Assembly (NCBI GenBank): GCA_002452295.1
Contig: DKEX01000081.1
Location: 1-64,000, forward strand
Reading direction: 5' to 3'
DNA: 64,000 nucleotides
From: Firmicutes bacterium UBA6811
GTDB taxonomy: Bacteria > Bacillota > SHA-98 > UBA4971
Shown here: piece by piece, positions 55,375 to 64,000 of the stretch
How positions within the stretch are numbered: position 1 is the first letter of the stretch
Layout: every line of letters begins with the position of its first letter
Notes under the pieces: model-generated
The model's database searches: none
Seen by the model: the letters and a program-made list of their open reading frames with translations, nothing else
Told to the model about the DNA's origin: nothing
Program-made: the position numbers and the translations under genes

Positions 55375-57765
55375 CTAGTACGTCCCATGCATGCTGAAAA
55401 CACGCGCCTGGCCGCCGCGCCCCCTCACGGTCACCGCGCCACTGTGGTCGGTACGGAGCACGCGCGCTCCAGACTCTGTCAGCGACTCAAGGGTGCCCCG
55501 GGCCGGATGGCCGAATGTGTTGGGGCCAACCGATATCACGGCCCAATCCGGGGATATGGCTGGAAGCACGTCCCACGGGCAGCTCCCACGGGCGCCATGG
55601 TGGGGCACCTTGAGCACGTCTGCGTCCAGGTTGTACCCCTCTTGCACAAGCCCAGCGAGGACCCCGGGGCCCGCGTCCCCGGTGAACAGCACCTCGACAC
55701 CCTGAAAGCTGACCCTCATCACTATGGATAGATCGTTCAGGTCCGTCACGGTGCCGCCATGGCCGGCCGCCGGCGGATGGAGGATCTCCATGGTAACGCC
55801 ATCGCCGAGATCCACCCGTCCGCCCCGCACCACCTCAACGACCCTCACACCCCTTTCGCGGGCGAGGTCAACGAGGAGCCTGTCAAGGCCCGGCCTCACC
55901 TCCTCGGGCACCGGGGGCTTGAGCACCGCCTGCACCCCTACGCGCCGGATCACCTCCAGGAGCCCCCCGACGTGATCCTGGTGCGGGTGGGTGGCCACCA
56001 CGATGTCGAGGCGTCTCAGGCCGCGCCGTGCAAGGTATGGCACCACGACCTCCGCGCCGGGGTCGCGCCCGGGCCCGGACGTACCTCCTCCGTCCACCAG
56101 AACCGTGCGGCCCGATGGGCTTCGAATGAGGGCCGAGTCGCCCTGACCAACCGAGAGAAACACCACCTCGAGATGGCGAGGCCCCACGGCAGCAACCCAC
56201 ACAACTGCTGTGGCGGCACACGCCGCAAGCACCGGCAGGTGCCTGCGTATCGCCCCCAGGGCGCGCCGCAGTGGCCTGGGGGCACCTGTGGTGACCAGAA
56301 CGACGTAGAAACCGAGGACCGCCCACAGTGGGGGCCGTGCAACTGCCAGCGCCGCAAAGGGCAAGCGCGCGAAAAGGGCTATCACCCATTCGAGAGCGTA
56401 GAGAACGAGCGAAGTGGCGGCATTGAGCACATATGCTGCGGGCAGGTAACAGGTCCCCACGAGGCCCGCTCCGAGCCCTGTAACCACCGCCATCCCTGCA
56501 AGCGCAACGCAGGGAACGTTGGCGATGATAGCGACGGGCGATACCTGCCCGAAGTACCATGCGGCGAGGGGCGTCGCCCCGGCCTGTGCTGCCACCGACA
56601 CCGAGAGTGGCCCGGCCGCCACCGCGGGGAGGGCGCGGAAGGTTCGCCGCAAGCGGGGGGACAGGTGCAGGACGCCAAAGACCACAGCGAAGGACATCTG
56701 GGCGCCAGGGTCGAACACCATGAGGGGATTCTGGATCACCATCAGGAGGCCGGCAAGGCACATGGCGCCGAGGGCGCTCACAGGCCGTCGCATAAAGCCG
56801 GCGACTCCGGCAACGGAGAGCATGGCCGCCGCCCTTACGACCGACGGCCGCATTCCGCACGCGGTCGCATACAGCCAGACCCCGACCAGGGCGGGCGCCA
56901 GAGCCGTGCCTCCTCGCAGCCCAAGGCCTGCGACCATACCACACATCACAGATGCAACGAGGCCGACGTGCAGGCCTGATACGGCGAAAAGGTGGGCTGT
57001 GCCCGTAGCCTGGAGCATGTCGCCTATCTCCTCGGGGCGCCCACCGAAGAGCATGCCCGACAGGATAGCAGCTTGCCTGGCCGGCAGCGTGGCTCGGGTG
57101 ACCGCGATCATGTGATCCCGGAAGACGGTGCCCATCGCGGCGGCCGCCCCGGGCCGCTCCAGCCGCTGGATGCGGAGGTCGCTGGCGCTGCGCACGTATA
57201 GTGTCCCAGATATGCCTCGGCTCCCAAGGATGACCGTCATGTCGGGCTCGCCGGGGTTGGCAGGGGGCCGCGGCGGGTAGAGCCGCCCCGACACCCGCAC
57301 CCTGGTGCCCGACACGAGCCCGCCCGGCGCCTGCCCGTGGCCGTCCACGACAACAAGCACCCGCACTCCCCGGATCGCGGGATCGCCGTTCGCCGAGTCT
57401 ACTCTCAGAGTCGCGCGCCAGCGGCCATCCGGCGCCGTCTCCGGAGTGCCCACGACGACCCCGACAAGCTCGAGAGTTCGCGCCGAGGCATACCGCTCGA
57501 ACGCCTGGTGGCATGGCCGGGGGACGAGCGCCACCTTCATCGCCAGCGCACCGGCCAGGAGCACGCACGTCCATAACGCGAGGCTCCGGGGGCCGGGCCC
57601 CGGAGCCCTCCCTCCGGCTCTACGCCTCATGCCCCAGGTGCCTGCGGCAAGCACGACCGCCGCCATGCCAGGGACGCACACGGCACCCCACGCCTTCATC
57701 ATGGCAGCTCCGGCGGAGAAGAGCACCAGCGCGAAAAGGAGAACGCCATCTCTTTGCACGGTCAC
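55375..57765 (-). CDS. comEC: ComEC/Rec2 DNA uptake channel
   Basis: Inner-membrane channel for single-stranded DNA, 796 residues. N-terminal helices and DUF4131/OB region, central competence domain (G-T-A-H-L-F-A-V-S-G-L-H-V) and a C-terminal metallo-beta-lactamase domain with T-H-P-H-Q-D-H-V-G-G (nuclease-like). Start GTG 57765 with AGGGGAG. With comEA upstream it indicates at least remnant natural competence. Confidence 0.95.
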   Translation of the reverse strand: MTVQRDGVLLFALVLFSAGAAMMKAWGAVCVPGMAAVVLAAGTWGMRRRAGGRAPGPGPRSLALWTCVLLAGALAMKVALVPRPCHQAFERYASARTLELVGVVVGTPETAPDGRWRATLRVDSANGDPAIRGVRVLVVVDGHGQAPGGLVSGTRVRVSGRLYPPRPPANPGEPDMTVILGSRGISGTLYVRSASDLRIQRLERPGAAAAMGTVFRDHMIAVTRATLPARQAAILSGMLFGGRPEEIGDMLQATGTAHLFAVSGLHVGLVASVMCGMVAGLGLRGGTALAPALVGVWLYATACGMRPSVVRAAAMLSVAGVAGFMRRPVSALGAMCLAGLLMVIQNPLMVFDPGAQMSFAVVFGVLHLSPRLRRTFRALPAVAAGPLSVSVAAQAGATPLAAWYFGQVSPVAIIANVPCVALAGMAVVTGLGAGLVGTCYLPAAYVLNAATSLVLYALEWVIALFARLPFAALAVARPPLWAVLGFYVVLVTTGAPRPLRRALGAIRRHLPVLAACAATAVVWVAAVGPRHLEVVFLSVGQGDSALIRSPSGRTVLVDGGGTSGPGRDPGAEVVVPYLARRGLRRLDIVVATHPHQDHVGGLLEVIRRVGVQAVLKPPVPEEVRPGLDRLLVDLARERGVRVVEVVRGGRVDLGDGVTMEILHPPAAGHGGTVTDLNDLSIVMRVSFQGVEVLFTGDAGPGVLAGLVQEGYNLDADVLKVPHHGARGSCPWDVLPAISPDWAVISVGPNTFGHPARGTLESLTESGARVLRTDHSGAVTVRGRGGQARVFSMHGTY

Positions 57766-57802
57766 CCGACTCCCCTACCCGACGTCGCGTCCGGCGCGCG
57801 CC

Positions 57803-58522
57803 TCAGTACACGACGACGAGGTGCTTTAGCGCCTCGTACTTCCTGGGCCCTACCCCGGGCACATCCATTAGCTGCTCGGGCCTGTCGAACCTCCCTATTG
57901 CAGCCCGGTGCTCTACTATCCTCTGGGCAAGCGCAGGCCCTATGCCGGGCAGCGTGTCCAGCTCGGCGAGGCCTGCTGTGTTGATGTTGACACGCATACC
58001 CCCCGCTGGAAGAGACGAGGAAGTCACCTCGCCTGGAGGCGGCGTCTTATCCGCCCCTGCGGGCCCCTGGGCGATGCGAGATGCGCCTGCCGCCGCACCG
58101 CCCTGGCCTGCGCCAGGCGCCTGAGCGGGCTTTGCCGGAATATACACCTGCGCTGAGTCGGACAGGACTTGCGCCATGTTCACAAGCTCAGGGCATGCCC
58201 CGGGCGCAAGGCCGCCTGCGAGCCGCACTGCGTCGGCGACGCGTGATCCGGTTGGAAGCGTGTACACGCCGGGGTGCACCACCGCTCCACAGACGTGCAC
58301 GGTGACGTCAATTTCCGCCGATGAGCTCTTCACCGCCTCCTCTCTTTCCGCCGCCTCGGCCCGCTCGCTGCCGGCAGGCGACGGCCCGGGCGCTATCACC
58401 ACATCGCCCCCGCTGAGCCGCCTTGCGGCAAGCACGACGCCTCCGATGCCGAACCCGACCAGCAGCACAGCTACAACGAACCTCTGCCGTCGCGAGAGAT
58501 CGAACACCTCACCCACCCCCAC
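57803..58522 (-). CDS. comEA: Competence protein ComEA (SLBB + helix-hairpin-helix)
   Basis: DNA receptor of 239 residues: one membrane helix near the N terminus (V-V-A-V-L-L-V-G-F-G-I), an SLBB domain (V-H-V-C-G-A-V-V-H-P-G-V-Y), a proline/alanine linker and two HhH motifs (V-N-I-N-T-A, L-P-G-I-G, V-P-G-V-G). The start is uncertain: GTG 58522 has AAAGG about 11 bases away; TTG 58555 has no site. 37 bases before comEC. Confidence 0.9.
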   Translation of the reverse strand: MGVGEVFDLSRRQRFVVAVLLVGFGIGGVVLAARRLSGGDVVIAPGPSPAGSERAEAAEREEAVKSSSAEIDVTVHVCGAVVHPGVYTLPTGSRVADAVRLAGGLAPGACPELVNMAQVLSDSAQVYIPAKPAQAPGAGQGGAAAGASRIAQGPAGADKTPPPGEVTSSSLPAGGMRVNINTAGLAELDTLPGIGPALAQRIVEHRAAIGRFDRPEQLMDVPGVGPRKYEALKHLVVVY

Positions 58523-58632
58523 GGTTCTTATTTGCCTTTCTTCATAGGGCTTCAAGATGTGGCGAGGATTTCCTGTTATGGCAGACTAGCCCATGGGGAT
58601 GGTTTGTGGGCAGATTCAAGCCCCCGGCAACA

Positions 58633-58668
58633 ACAACGCCCCCCATCCCATCGGATGGAGGGCGTTGT
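58633..58668 (-). terminator. 16-bp hairpin terminator after tRNA-Ala
   Basis: ACAACGCCCCCCATCC (58633-58648) pairs with 58653-58668 around a CATC loop, 16 pairs with one G-T. It lies 35 bases after the tRNA 3' end and separates it from comEA. Confidence 0.75.
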
Positions 58669-58703
58669 CCGAGACATCACGTGTGCCAGTAAGGCGCTAA
58701 AAA

Positions 58704-58779
58704 TGGTGGAGACGATGGGAATCGAACCCACGACCTCGTGAATGCCATTCACGCGCTCTCCCAACTGAGCTACGTCCCC
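58704..58779 (-). tRNA. tRNA-Ala (anticodon GGC)
   Basis: 76 bases with encoded CCA. Acceptor GGGGACG pairs with CGTCTCC, discriminator A; D arm GCTC...GAGC; anticodon arm CGTGA-ATGGCAT-TCACG with anticodon GGC at 58746-58744; T arm GTGGG-TTCGATT-CCCAT. All arms pair, so it should be functional. Confidence 0.97.
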
Positions 58780-58823
58780 AGACACATGATCGCATATCTG
58801 GTTGCCTACCACGGCTAACTGCG

Positions 58824-58852
58824 ATTATAGCAGACAATCCCGGTCAAGTCAA
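58824..58852 (-). promoter_or_regulatory. sigma-A promoter for tRNA-Ala
   Basis: Minus strand -35 TTGACT (58852-58847), 17-base spacer, -10 TATAAT (58829-58824) with a TGC extension; about 38 bases before the tRNA 5' end. The -35 overlaps the rsfS stop. Confidence 0.88.
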
Positions 58853-59268
58853 GAACCGCGAGCCTCGCCGCGTACCTCACCCGGGTTTACCTCGGCCCGG
58901 CTCCCCACCTCCGGGGAGCCTCTATAGAGGCGCTCCAGGTCGTAATACTCTCGCTCACGAGCATGGAATATGTGGACCACCGTGTCGGCGTAGTCCAGGA
59001 TGATCCACCCGGCCTCCACGGTGCCCTCCCTGTGCCGTGGGAGCACACCCTGCTCCTTCAGCTCGCGCAACACCGCATCGGCGATGGCCTTGACCTGCGT
59101 GCGCGACGTCCCGCTCACGATGACAAAGTAATCGGCGATTATCGTCAGGTCCTGGACATCGAGCAGCAACACATTCTGAGCCTTTTTCGCCTCGGCAGCG
59201 GCACGAGCTATCTCGGCGATGGATAGTGGGTCTATACCTGCCCGCCTCCCTGTTCGCGTCAATCCCAT
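58849..59268 (-). CDS. rsfS: Ribosomal silencing factor RsfS
   Basis: Binds L14 and blocks subunit joining when nutrients are short. Core A-Q-N-V-L-L-L-D-V-Q-D-L-T-I-I-A-D-Y-F-V-I and A-G-W-I-I-L-D-Y-A-D-T-V-V-H-I-F is clear; about 139 residues with a C-terminal tail rich in Glu/Arg. ATG 59268 has a poor ribosome site; GTG 59349 (AGGTAG upstream) would add 27 basic residues. yqeK, often before rsfS, is not here. Confidence 0.9.
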   Translation of the reverse strand: MGLTRTGRRAGIDPLSIAEIARAAAEAKKAQNVLLLDVQDLTIIADYFVIVSGTSRTQVKAIADAVLRELKEQGVLPRHREGTVEAGWIILDYADTVVHIFHAREREYYDLERLYRGSPEVGSRAEVNPGEVRGEARGS

Positions 59269-59469
59269 ATCGAGCGCTGGCGAACCTCGCGCCGCGCCAG
59301 GCCTCTTTACCTCGGTCTTGAGCCCACCCCGGCGCCGCGTCAGCGTCACAGGCTACCTAGAAGTCCGCTCCAAAACCCTTCGTTCTTCAGTGGACGCGAT
59401 TCTTACACGCCGTCTATCAGGGCGTACAGGACGCCTTGGCCGGCTCAAGGTGCCTTTTGAAGCAGGCCT

Positions 59470-59727
59470 CTAGTACCTCGACTGGCGCGGCCTTGCCTCG
59501 TTGACAATGATCTGCCTGCCGCCGAGCTCGGTGCCGTTCATGGCTGCCACCACACGTTCAACATCCTCGTCGTCAACCTCGACAAACCCGAACCCACGCG
59601 ACCTCCCCGTCTCTCTGTCGGTAATCACTCTGGTGCTCTTGACATCCGCCACCGCCCTGAACGCCTCGTTAAGATCGTCCTCGCTCACCGACCAGGGAAG
59701 GTTCCCCACATACAGGGTCTTGGTCAC
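59470..59727 (-). CDS. Small RRM RNA-binding protein
   Basis: 85 residues, one RRM: RNP2 L-Y-V-G-N-L-P-W at the N terminus and RNP1 R-G-F-G-F-V-E-V in the middle, a basic end (N-E-A-R-P-R-Q-S). Such stand-alone RRM proteins are cold-induced in cyanobacteria. GTG 59727 has GGAGGTG seven bases away (an adjacent GTG at 59730 is also possible). A terminator lies 33 bases upstream of the start, inside its own leader. Confidence 0.92.
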   Translation of the reverse strand: MTKTLYVGNLPWSVSEDDLNEAFRAVADVKSTRVITDRETGRSRGFGFVEVDDEDVERVVAAMNGTELGGRQIIVNEARPRQSRY

Positions 59728-59759
59728 CACATACCACCTCCGGCTTATTATGAACGAAA

Positions 59760-59785
59760 AACCAAGGTTGCAAGATACCTTGGTT
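59760..59785 (-). terminator. Intrinsic terminator just upstream of the RRM gene
   Basis: Minus strand AACCAAGGT, 8-base loop, ACCTTGGTT, then TTTCGTTC; 9-bp perfect stem continuing into a short T-run. It is oriented toward the RRM gene and would stop transcription before it unless bypassed. Confidence 0.8.
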
Positions 59786-60057
59786 CTCCATCCGCACAAA
59801 TATTCAGATCGTGGTGCGGCCCCGCTTCCCCGAGCCTGGCCGCTGTGCTGCATATCGGCTCTGATTACCCCCGATCGGACCCCGCCTACGGAAAGACCTG
59901 AACCACGGAAACCCGCAAAACACGGATACACACCGCTGGGGACTTTTCAATTGGGTTGGGTCTGCACGCGCCGGACCGCACGTGCGCTAGCCGCCTTATG
60001 GCACCAGGCCTGACCTCCAGCTTCTAGATTCTCCAGCTTCTGCATTTCAACGATGAT

Positions 60058-60086
60058 ATTATACCACCCTCTGTGCGCCATGTAAA
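60058..60086 (-). promoter_or_regulatory. sigma-A promoter of the RRM leader
   Basis: Minus strand -35 TTTACA (60086-60081), 17-base spacer, -10 TATAAT (60063-60058) with TGG extension. Confidence 0.85.
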
Positions 60087-60124
60087 CGGCCACCTGGCCC
60101 GTCATCGCAGAAAATCGCACCACG

Positions 60125-60772
60125 TTACAGGTACAGCCCGGCCTTTCGTATGTAGTTTTCCACGCTTTCGGGCAGAAGATAGCGAATAGCGTCTCCCTGT
60201 CGCACACGCGCCCTGATATCAGTGGACGAAATCGCGAGGGCAGGCACCTCCACAACGAAGATCCCGTGGGTTGAGATGCCGCGCGCCCGCTCAAGCTCAG
60301 CCTCCAGGCGCGTCGTGCAGTAACCTGGCCGGGTCGCCACAATGAACGCGCACATCCTCAGCAGTTCGTGGGCCTCCTTCCAGGTGAATATCTCCACCGC
60401 CGCGTCCGCCCCGGTGATGAAAAACAGCTCCGTGGCCGGCTCGCACCTGGACTGGAACTCCCTCACCGTGTCCACTGTGTAGGACGGCCCTGGCCGGTCC
60501 AGCTCCATCCGGGACACCTCGAAGTGGGAGTTGGTGGCGGTCGCAAGGACGGTCATCATGTAGCGGTCCCTGCCAGGCGATATCTCCACCCCATGCTTGT
60601 GAGGAGGGGTGCCCGATGGCACAAACACGACCATATCCAGGTGAAACTTGACCCTTGCCACCTCCGCCGTGACCAGGTGCCCGTAATGGACAGGGTCGAA
60701 TGTGCCGCCCATGATGCCGAGCCTGTGAACCTTCGAGATGTCTCTCTTCAGAAAGGCGTTTCCCTGTGCCAC
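60125..60772 (-). CDS. nadD: Nicotinate-nucleotide adenylyltransferase
   Basis: Makes deamido-NAD from nicotinate mononucleotide. 215 residues; G-G-T-F-D-P-V-H-Y-G-H-L (with the HxGH motif) and I-S-S-T-D-I-R near the C terminus are diagnostic. Start GTG 60772, six bases after AGGAGGT (60779-60785), 17 bases after obgE. Confidence 0.95.
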   Translation of the reverse strand: MAQGNAFLKRDISKVHRLGIMGGTFDPVHYGHLVTAEVARVKFHLDMVVFVPSGTPPHKHGVEISPGRDRYMMTVLATATNSHFEVSRMELDRPGPSYTVDTVREFQSRCEPATELFFITGADAAVEIFTWKEAHELLRMCAFIVATRPGYCTTRLEAELERARGISTHGIFVVEVPALAISSTDIRARVRQGDAIRYLLPESVENYIRKAGLYL

Positions 60773-60789
60773 CACGGGACCTCCTGCCG

Positions 60790-62088
<1,299 letters not shown>

Positions 62089-62358
62089 CTAGGAGGTCAG
62101 GGCCTCCACGGGGTACACACTGACGCGCTTTCCGTCCCTGCCGCATCGCTCGTACGCAACGCGACCGCTGACACGGGCGTAGAGGGTGTCATCGCCACCC
62201 ACTCCAACGTTCACGCCCGGGCGTATTCTGGTGCCCCGCTGCCTCACGAGGATGCTCCCGGCAAGGACCACCTCGCCGGCGTGCTCCTTCACACCGAGCC
62301 TCTTCGACCTCGAGTCGCGACCGTTTCTCGAGCTGCCAACGCCTTTCTTGTGAGCCAT
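62089..62358 (-). CDS. rpmA: 50S ribosomal protein L27
   Basis: 89 residues. Begins [16 protein letters not shown], the mature form of L27: the cleavable N-terminal extension (ending F-F-A before the A-x-K-K-G-V-G) found in most Firmicutes is absent. Start ATG 62358 with GGGAGG. Four bases after rplU, leaving no room for the usual prp (ysxB) protease gene. Confidence 0.97.
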   Translation of the reverse strand: MAHKKGVGSSRNGRDSRSKRLGVKEHAGEVVLAGSILVRQRGTRIRPGVNVGVGGDDTLYARVSGRVAYERCGRDGKRVSVYPVEALTS

Positions 62359-62362
62359 CCGC

Positions 62363-62749
62363 CTACACCTCCCCGCCGTCAGAAGAGCTCGCGGGCGCCT
62401 CCGTGGGAGCTTCCGTGGGGGCCTCGGCAGCCTGCGGTTGGACGCTCTGTATCCGCACCTCGGTGTACGGCTGCCTGTGACCGTGGCGCCTCCTGTAGTT
62501 CTTCTTCGCCTTATACTTGAACACCAGTATCTTCCTGGCTTTCCCCTCGGAGACCACCGTGGCCGTGACCTTCGCGCCGGGAACATGTGGCGCCCCTACG
62601 GTCACACCGCCGCCATCGTCATCCGCAACCATCAGCACCCGGTCGAACTCCACGACCTCGCCAGGCTTCGAGGCGAGCTTCTCAACACGGAAGGTATCGC
62701 CCTCTTTCACCCGGTACTGTTTGCCGCCTGTCTCGATCACCGCATACAT
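62363..62749 (-). CDS. rplU: 50S ribosomal protein L21
   Basis: 128 residues. Core [11 protein letters not shown] and [12 protein letters not shown] typical; a C-terminal tail with a triple P-T-E-A-type repeat ([11 protein letters not shown]) and acid end is extra to the family. ATG 62749 with AGGT upstream. Confidence 0.96.
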   Translation of the reverse strand: MYAVIETGGKQYRVKEGDTFRVEKLASKPGEVVEFDRVLMVADDDGGGVTVGAPHVPGAKVTATVVSEGKARKILVFKYKAKKNYRRRHGHRQPYTEVRIQSVQPQAAEAPTEAPTEAPASSSDGGEV

Positions 62750-62760
62750 GTTGTTACCTG

Positions 62761-62872
62761 CGTCTCCTCTCGCATCGACTCGCCGGGGCCAGGCACGCGG
62801 AGGGCTTTTCGCCCCGCGTTTTTCGTTGGCAGCCCGCCCCGAGCGGCATGGCGACACGCGCCCACATTCGCG
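62761..62872 (-). promoter_or_regulatory. Leader of rplU, possible L21-type autoregulatory element
   Basis: About 115 transcribed bases before rplU include a stem ACGCGGGGC / GCC-CT-CCGCGT with a GAAAA loop. Firmicutes rplU genes carry an L21 leader; whether this one belongs to that family needs a covariance search. Confidence 0.35.
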
Positions 62873-62902
62873 AGTTTACCACAGCCCGCGCCGCCCTGTC
62901 AA
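62873..62902 (-). promoter_or_regulatory. sigma-A promoter of rplU-rpmA
   Basis: Minus strand -35 TTGACA (62902-62897), 18-base spacer, -10 TAAACT (62878-62873) with TGG extension; it overlaps the RNase G/E stop codon. Confidence 0.82.
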
Positions 62903-64000
62903 ACGCCGCCGTTGCCCGTTCCTGCCTGAAGGCCGGCCGCGCCGGCCGGGCCTGGCCCGCCTCCTGCCGTGTCTCGAGGCTTCGCCCGGGCGTACGTGCG
63001 AAAGACCTTCCCTATCTCGACCTTCACTCTCTTGCCGACGAGCTTCCCAGCACCGTCGATGTCCACGATATACCCGTCGATACGGGTGATCCCGTTGGTC
63101 GGGTTCGATGCATGGGGCTCCTGCACCTCGACCTCGAGGATGTCCCCCACGCTCACAGGCAGCGCGCGCTTCTCCACCTCATCTCTCGTTCCTGTGGCCA
63201 CCACGTCCATGTCCTCGATATGCAGCGCCGGGTTGCCTTTGACATAGATGACCTTGCCCGTCTCCTGCTCGATCCGTGAGAGGTTGCTCCCGCCCTGGCC
63301 TATGAGGAGCGCCGCCACGCTCGGGTGCAGCGACACAAGCATCGCCTCCTCGGCCTGCCTTGCCGCCATGCGCCTTATCTCCTTTTCCGCGCGCAGGGCA
63401 AGGGTCTCCTCCGAGAGCACGCGGCCGCGCCCGTCGCAGTACGGGCACGGACGCGAGAGCACGTCCTCCAGGCCGGGGCGGGTCTTCTTCCGCGTCATCT
63501 CGAGGAGGCCGAGGTGGGTGAACCCCAGCACAGTGGCGCGGGTCTTGTCCTTGCGAAGCTCCTCTTCGAGCCGCCTTATGACCTGCTGGCGCGCGTCCTC
63601 GGAGTCCATGTCGATGAAGTCGATGATGATGATGCCCCCGATGTTCCTCAGCCTGAGCTGGTGGGCGATCTCGCTCGCGGCGTCCAGGTTCGTCTTCAGC
63701 ACCGTGTCCTGCAAGTTGGTGGTGCCGATAAACCGGCCCGTGTTCACGTCGATGCTCGTGAGAGCCTCCGTGTGGTCGAACACCAGGTACCCGCCGCACG
63801 AAAGCCACACCCTGTGCCGCAGCGCCTTCTCGATCTCATCCTCGATGCCGTAGCGATCGAAGATGGGTCCGTCTCCGGCGTAGTACTTGAGCTTGCCCTT
63901 GAGCTGGGGGGACATGATGTTCAAGAGGTCCCTTGCCTTCTCAAACTCGTGGGAGTCATCCACGGTGAACTGGTCCACGTCTTCAGAGAACAGGTCCCTC
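62899..64000 (-). CDS. Ribonuclease G/E family, 5' end outside the window
   Basis: C-terminal 366 residues of an RNase E/G-type endonuclease; the frame is open to the window end (R-D-L-F-S-E-D-V-D-Q-F and onward). Catalytic aspartates are in S-I-D-V-N-T-G and I-I-I-I-D-F-I-D-M; zinc-link C-P-Y-C-D-G is present. The C terminus adds a TRAM/OB-like domain (V-S-V-G-D-I-L-E-V-E-V). Upstream of rplU as in other Firmicutes and actinobacteria. Confidence 0.92.
   Translation of the reverse strand, partial: RDLFSEDVDQFTVDDSHEFEKARDLLNIMSPQLKGKLKYYAGDGPIFDRYGIEDEIEKALRHRVWLSCGGYLVFDHTEALTSIDVNTGRFIGTTNLQDTVLKTNLDAASEIAHQLRLRNIGGIIIIDFIDMDSEDARQQVIRRLEEELRKDKTRATVLGFTHLGLLEMTRKKTRPGLEDVLSRPCPYCDGRGRVLSEETLALRAEKEIRRMAARQAEEAMLVSLHPSVAALLIGQGGSNLSRIEQETGKVIYVKGNPALHIEDMDVVATGTRDEVEKRALPVSVGDILEVEVQEPHASNPTNGITRIDGYIVDIDGAGKLVGKRVKVEIGKVFRTYARAKPRDTAGGGPGPAGAAGLQAGTGNGGV

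Larger units (their letters stand above)
59728..60124 (-). ncRNA. Long leader of the RRM gene, candidate structured RNA
   Basis: The 397-base spacer between nadD and the RRM gene has a promoter (60058-60086) and, near its end, an intrinsic terminator (59760-59785). RNA of about 270-290 bases would lie between. It includes a direct repeat AGAAGCTGGAG (two copies near 60040 and 60024) and several GC-rich stems. It fits no riboswitch or RNA class I can recognise; the RNA nature is inferred. Confidence 0.45.

Noticed and set aside
55759..57574. Long open frames of more than 400 codons antisense to or out of frame with comEC
   Set aside because: Typical of high-GC DNA; composition is Arg/His/Gly/Pro-rich and comEC itself matches its family over the full length.
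59757..60055. 6S RNA, SRP RNA, RNase P RNA or known riboswitch in the RRM leader
   Set aside because: None of the conserved core sequences of these RNAs could be found by eye; kept only as an unclassified candidate.
59947..60342. Possible small gene on the minus strand in the nadD-RRM spacer
   Set aside because: Most of it runs through nadD in another frame, there is no good ribosome site, and the promoter lies inside it; treated as leader RNA instead.

Overview
The window is GC-rich (roughly two thirds G+C) and gene-dense. It reads as a chromosomal segment of an endospore-forming Bacillota (Firmicutes) bacterium. Evidence for this is the germination protease gpr, spoIIP, yqfC/yqfD, an orphan YabG N-terminal domain, a PyrR-controlled pyr operon, an HrcA/CIRCE heat-shock operon, FloA/NfeD, PgpH and the characteristic run from rplU-rpmA-obgE to dgkA. 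The group III (archaeal-like) chaperonin inside the dnaK operon, of the type described in Carboxydothermus, and the high GC suggest a deep-branching, possibly thermophilic clostridial lineage. That taxonomic reading is inference. Almost everything is on the minus strand. GTG and TTG starts are common and were assigned by Shine-Dalgarno position.

Layout. 1-6.1 kb: a duplicated P-loop protein (+), rqcH (-) and a divergent calcium P-type ATPase (+). 6.1-14.7 kb (-): pyrR, then pyrBCKDFE, purB and an MNT/HEPN gene pair. Two PyrR-type attenuators are readable, one before pyrR and one between pyrR and pyrB, with a clear sigma-A promoter upstream. 14.7-17.7 kb (-): an HD-domain gene, secD and secF, closed by a strong hairpin. 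17.9-18.5 kb (+): an orphan YabG N-terminal domain and an unknown gene. 18.6-24.4 kb (-): one operon of two DUF881 genes, cdd, queA, tgt, yajC and a secreted protein. 24.5-25.4 kb (+): an NlpC/P60 hydrolase.

25.4-46.5 kb (-): the conserved Firmicutes order read backwards: spoIIP, a lipoprotein and a membrane protein, hrcA, group III chaperonin, grpE, dnaK, dnaJ, rsmE, mtaB, HIT, rpsU, nfeD, floA, an unknown gene, yqfC, yqfD, phoH, pgpH, ybeY, dgkA. The heat-shock operon has a perfect CIRCE and a sigma-A promoter. lepA, prmA and yqeY, often found in this run, are not here. 46.5-49.6 kb: gpr and a holin-like gene (-), rpsT (+) and holA (-). 49.6-55.0 kb (-): an accessory sugar-phosphate-type ABC importer (UgpB-like binding protein, two permeases, no ATPase) with a secreted PHP metallohydrolase. 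55.4-58.6 kb (-): comEA and comEC. 58.7-64 kb (-): RNase G/E (cut by the window end), rplU, rpmA, obgE, nadD, an RRM protein behind a long leader, rsfS and tRNA-Ala(GGC).

How they work together: most of the window serves housekeeping (UMP synthesis, protein export, queuosine tRNA modification, proteostasis, ribosome assembly) and sporulation. The most distinctive pieces are the chaperonin embedded in the dnaK operon, the PHP hydrolase inside the UgpB-type importer operon, the 300-nt leader with terminator upstream of the RRM gene, the orphan YabG domain and the MNT/HEPN pair appended to purB. No insertion sequence, prophage, CRISPR array or rRNA was seen.
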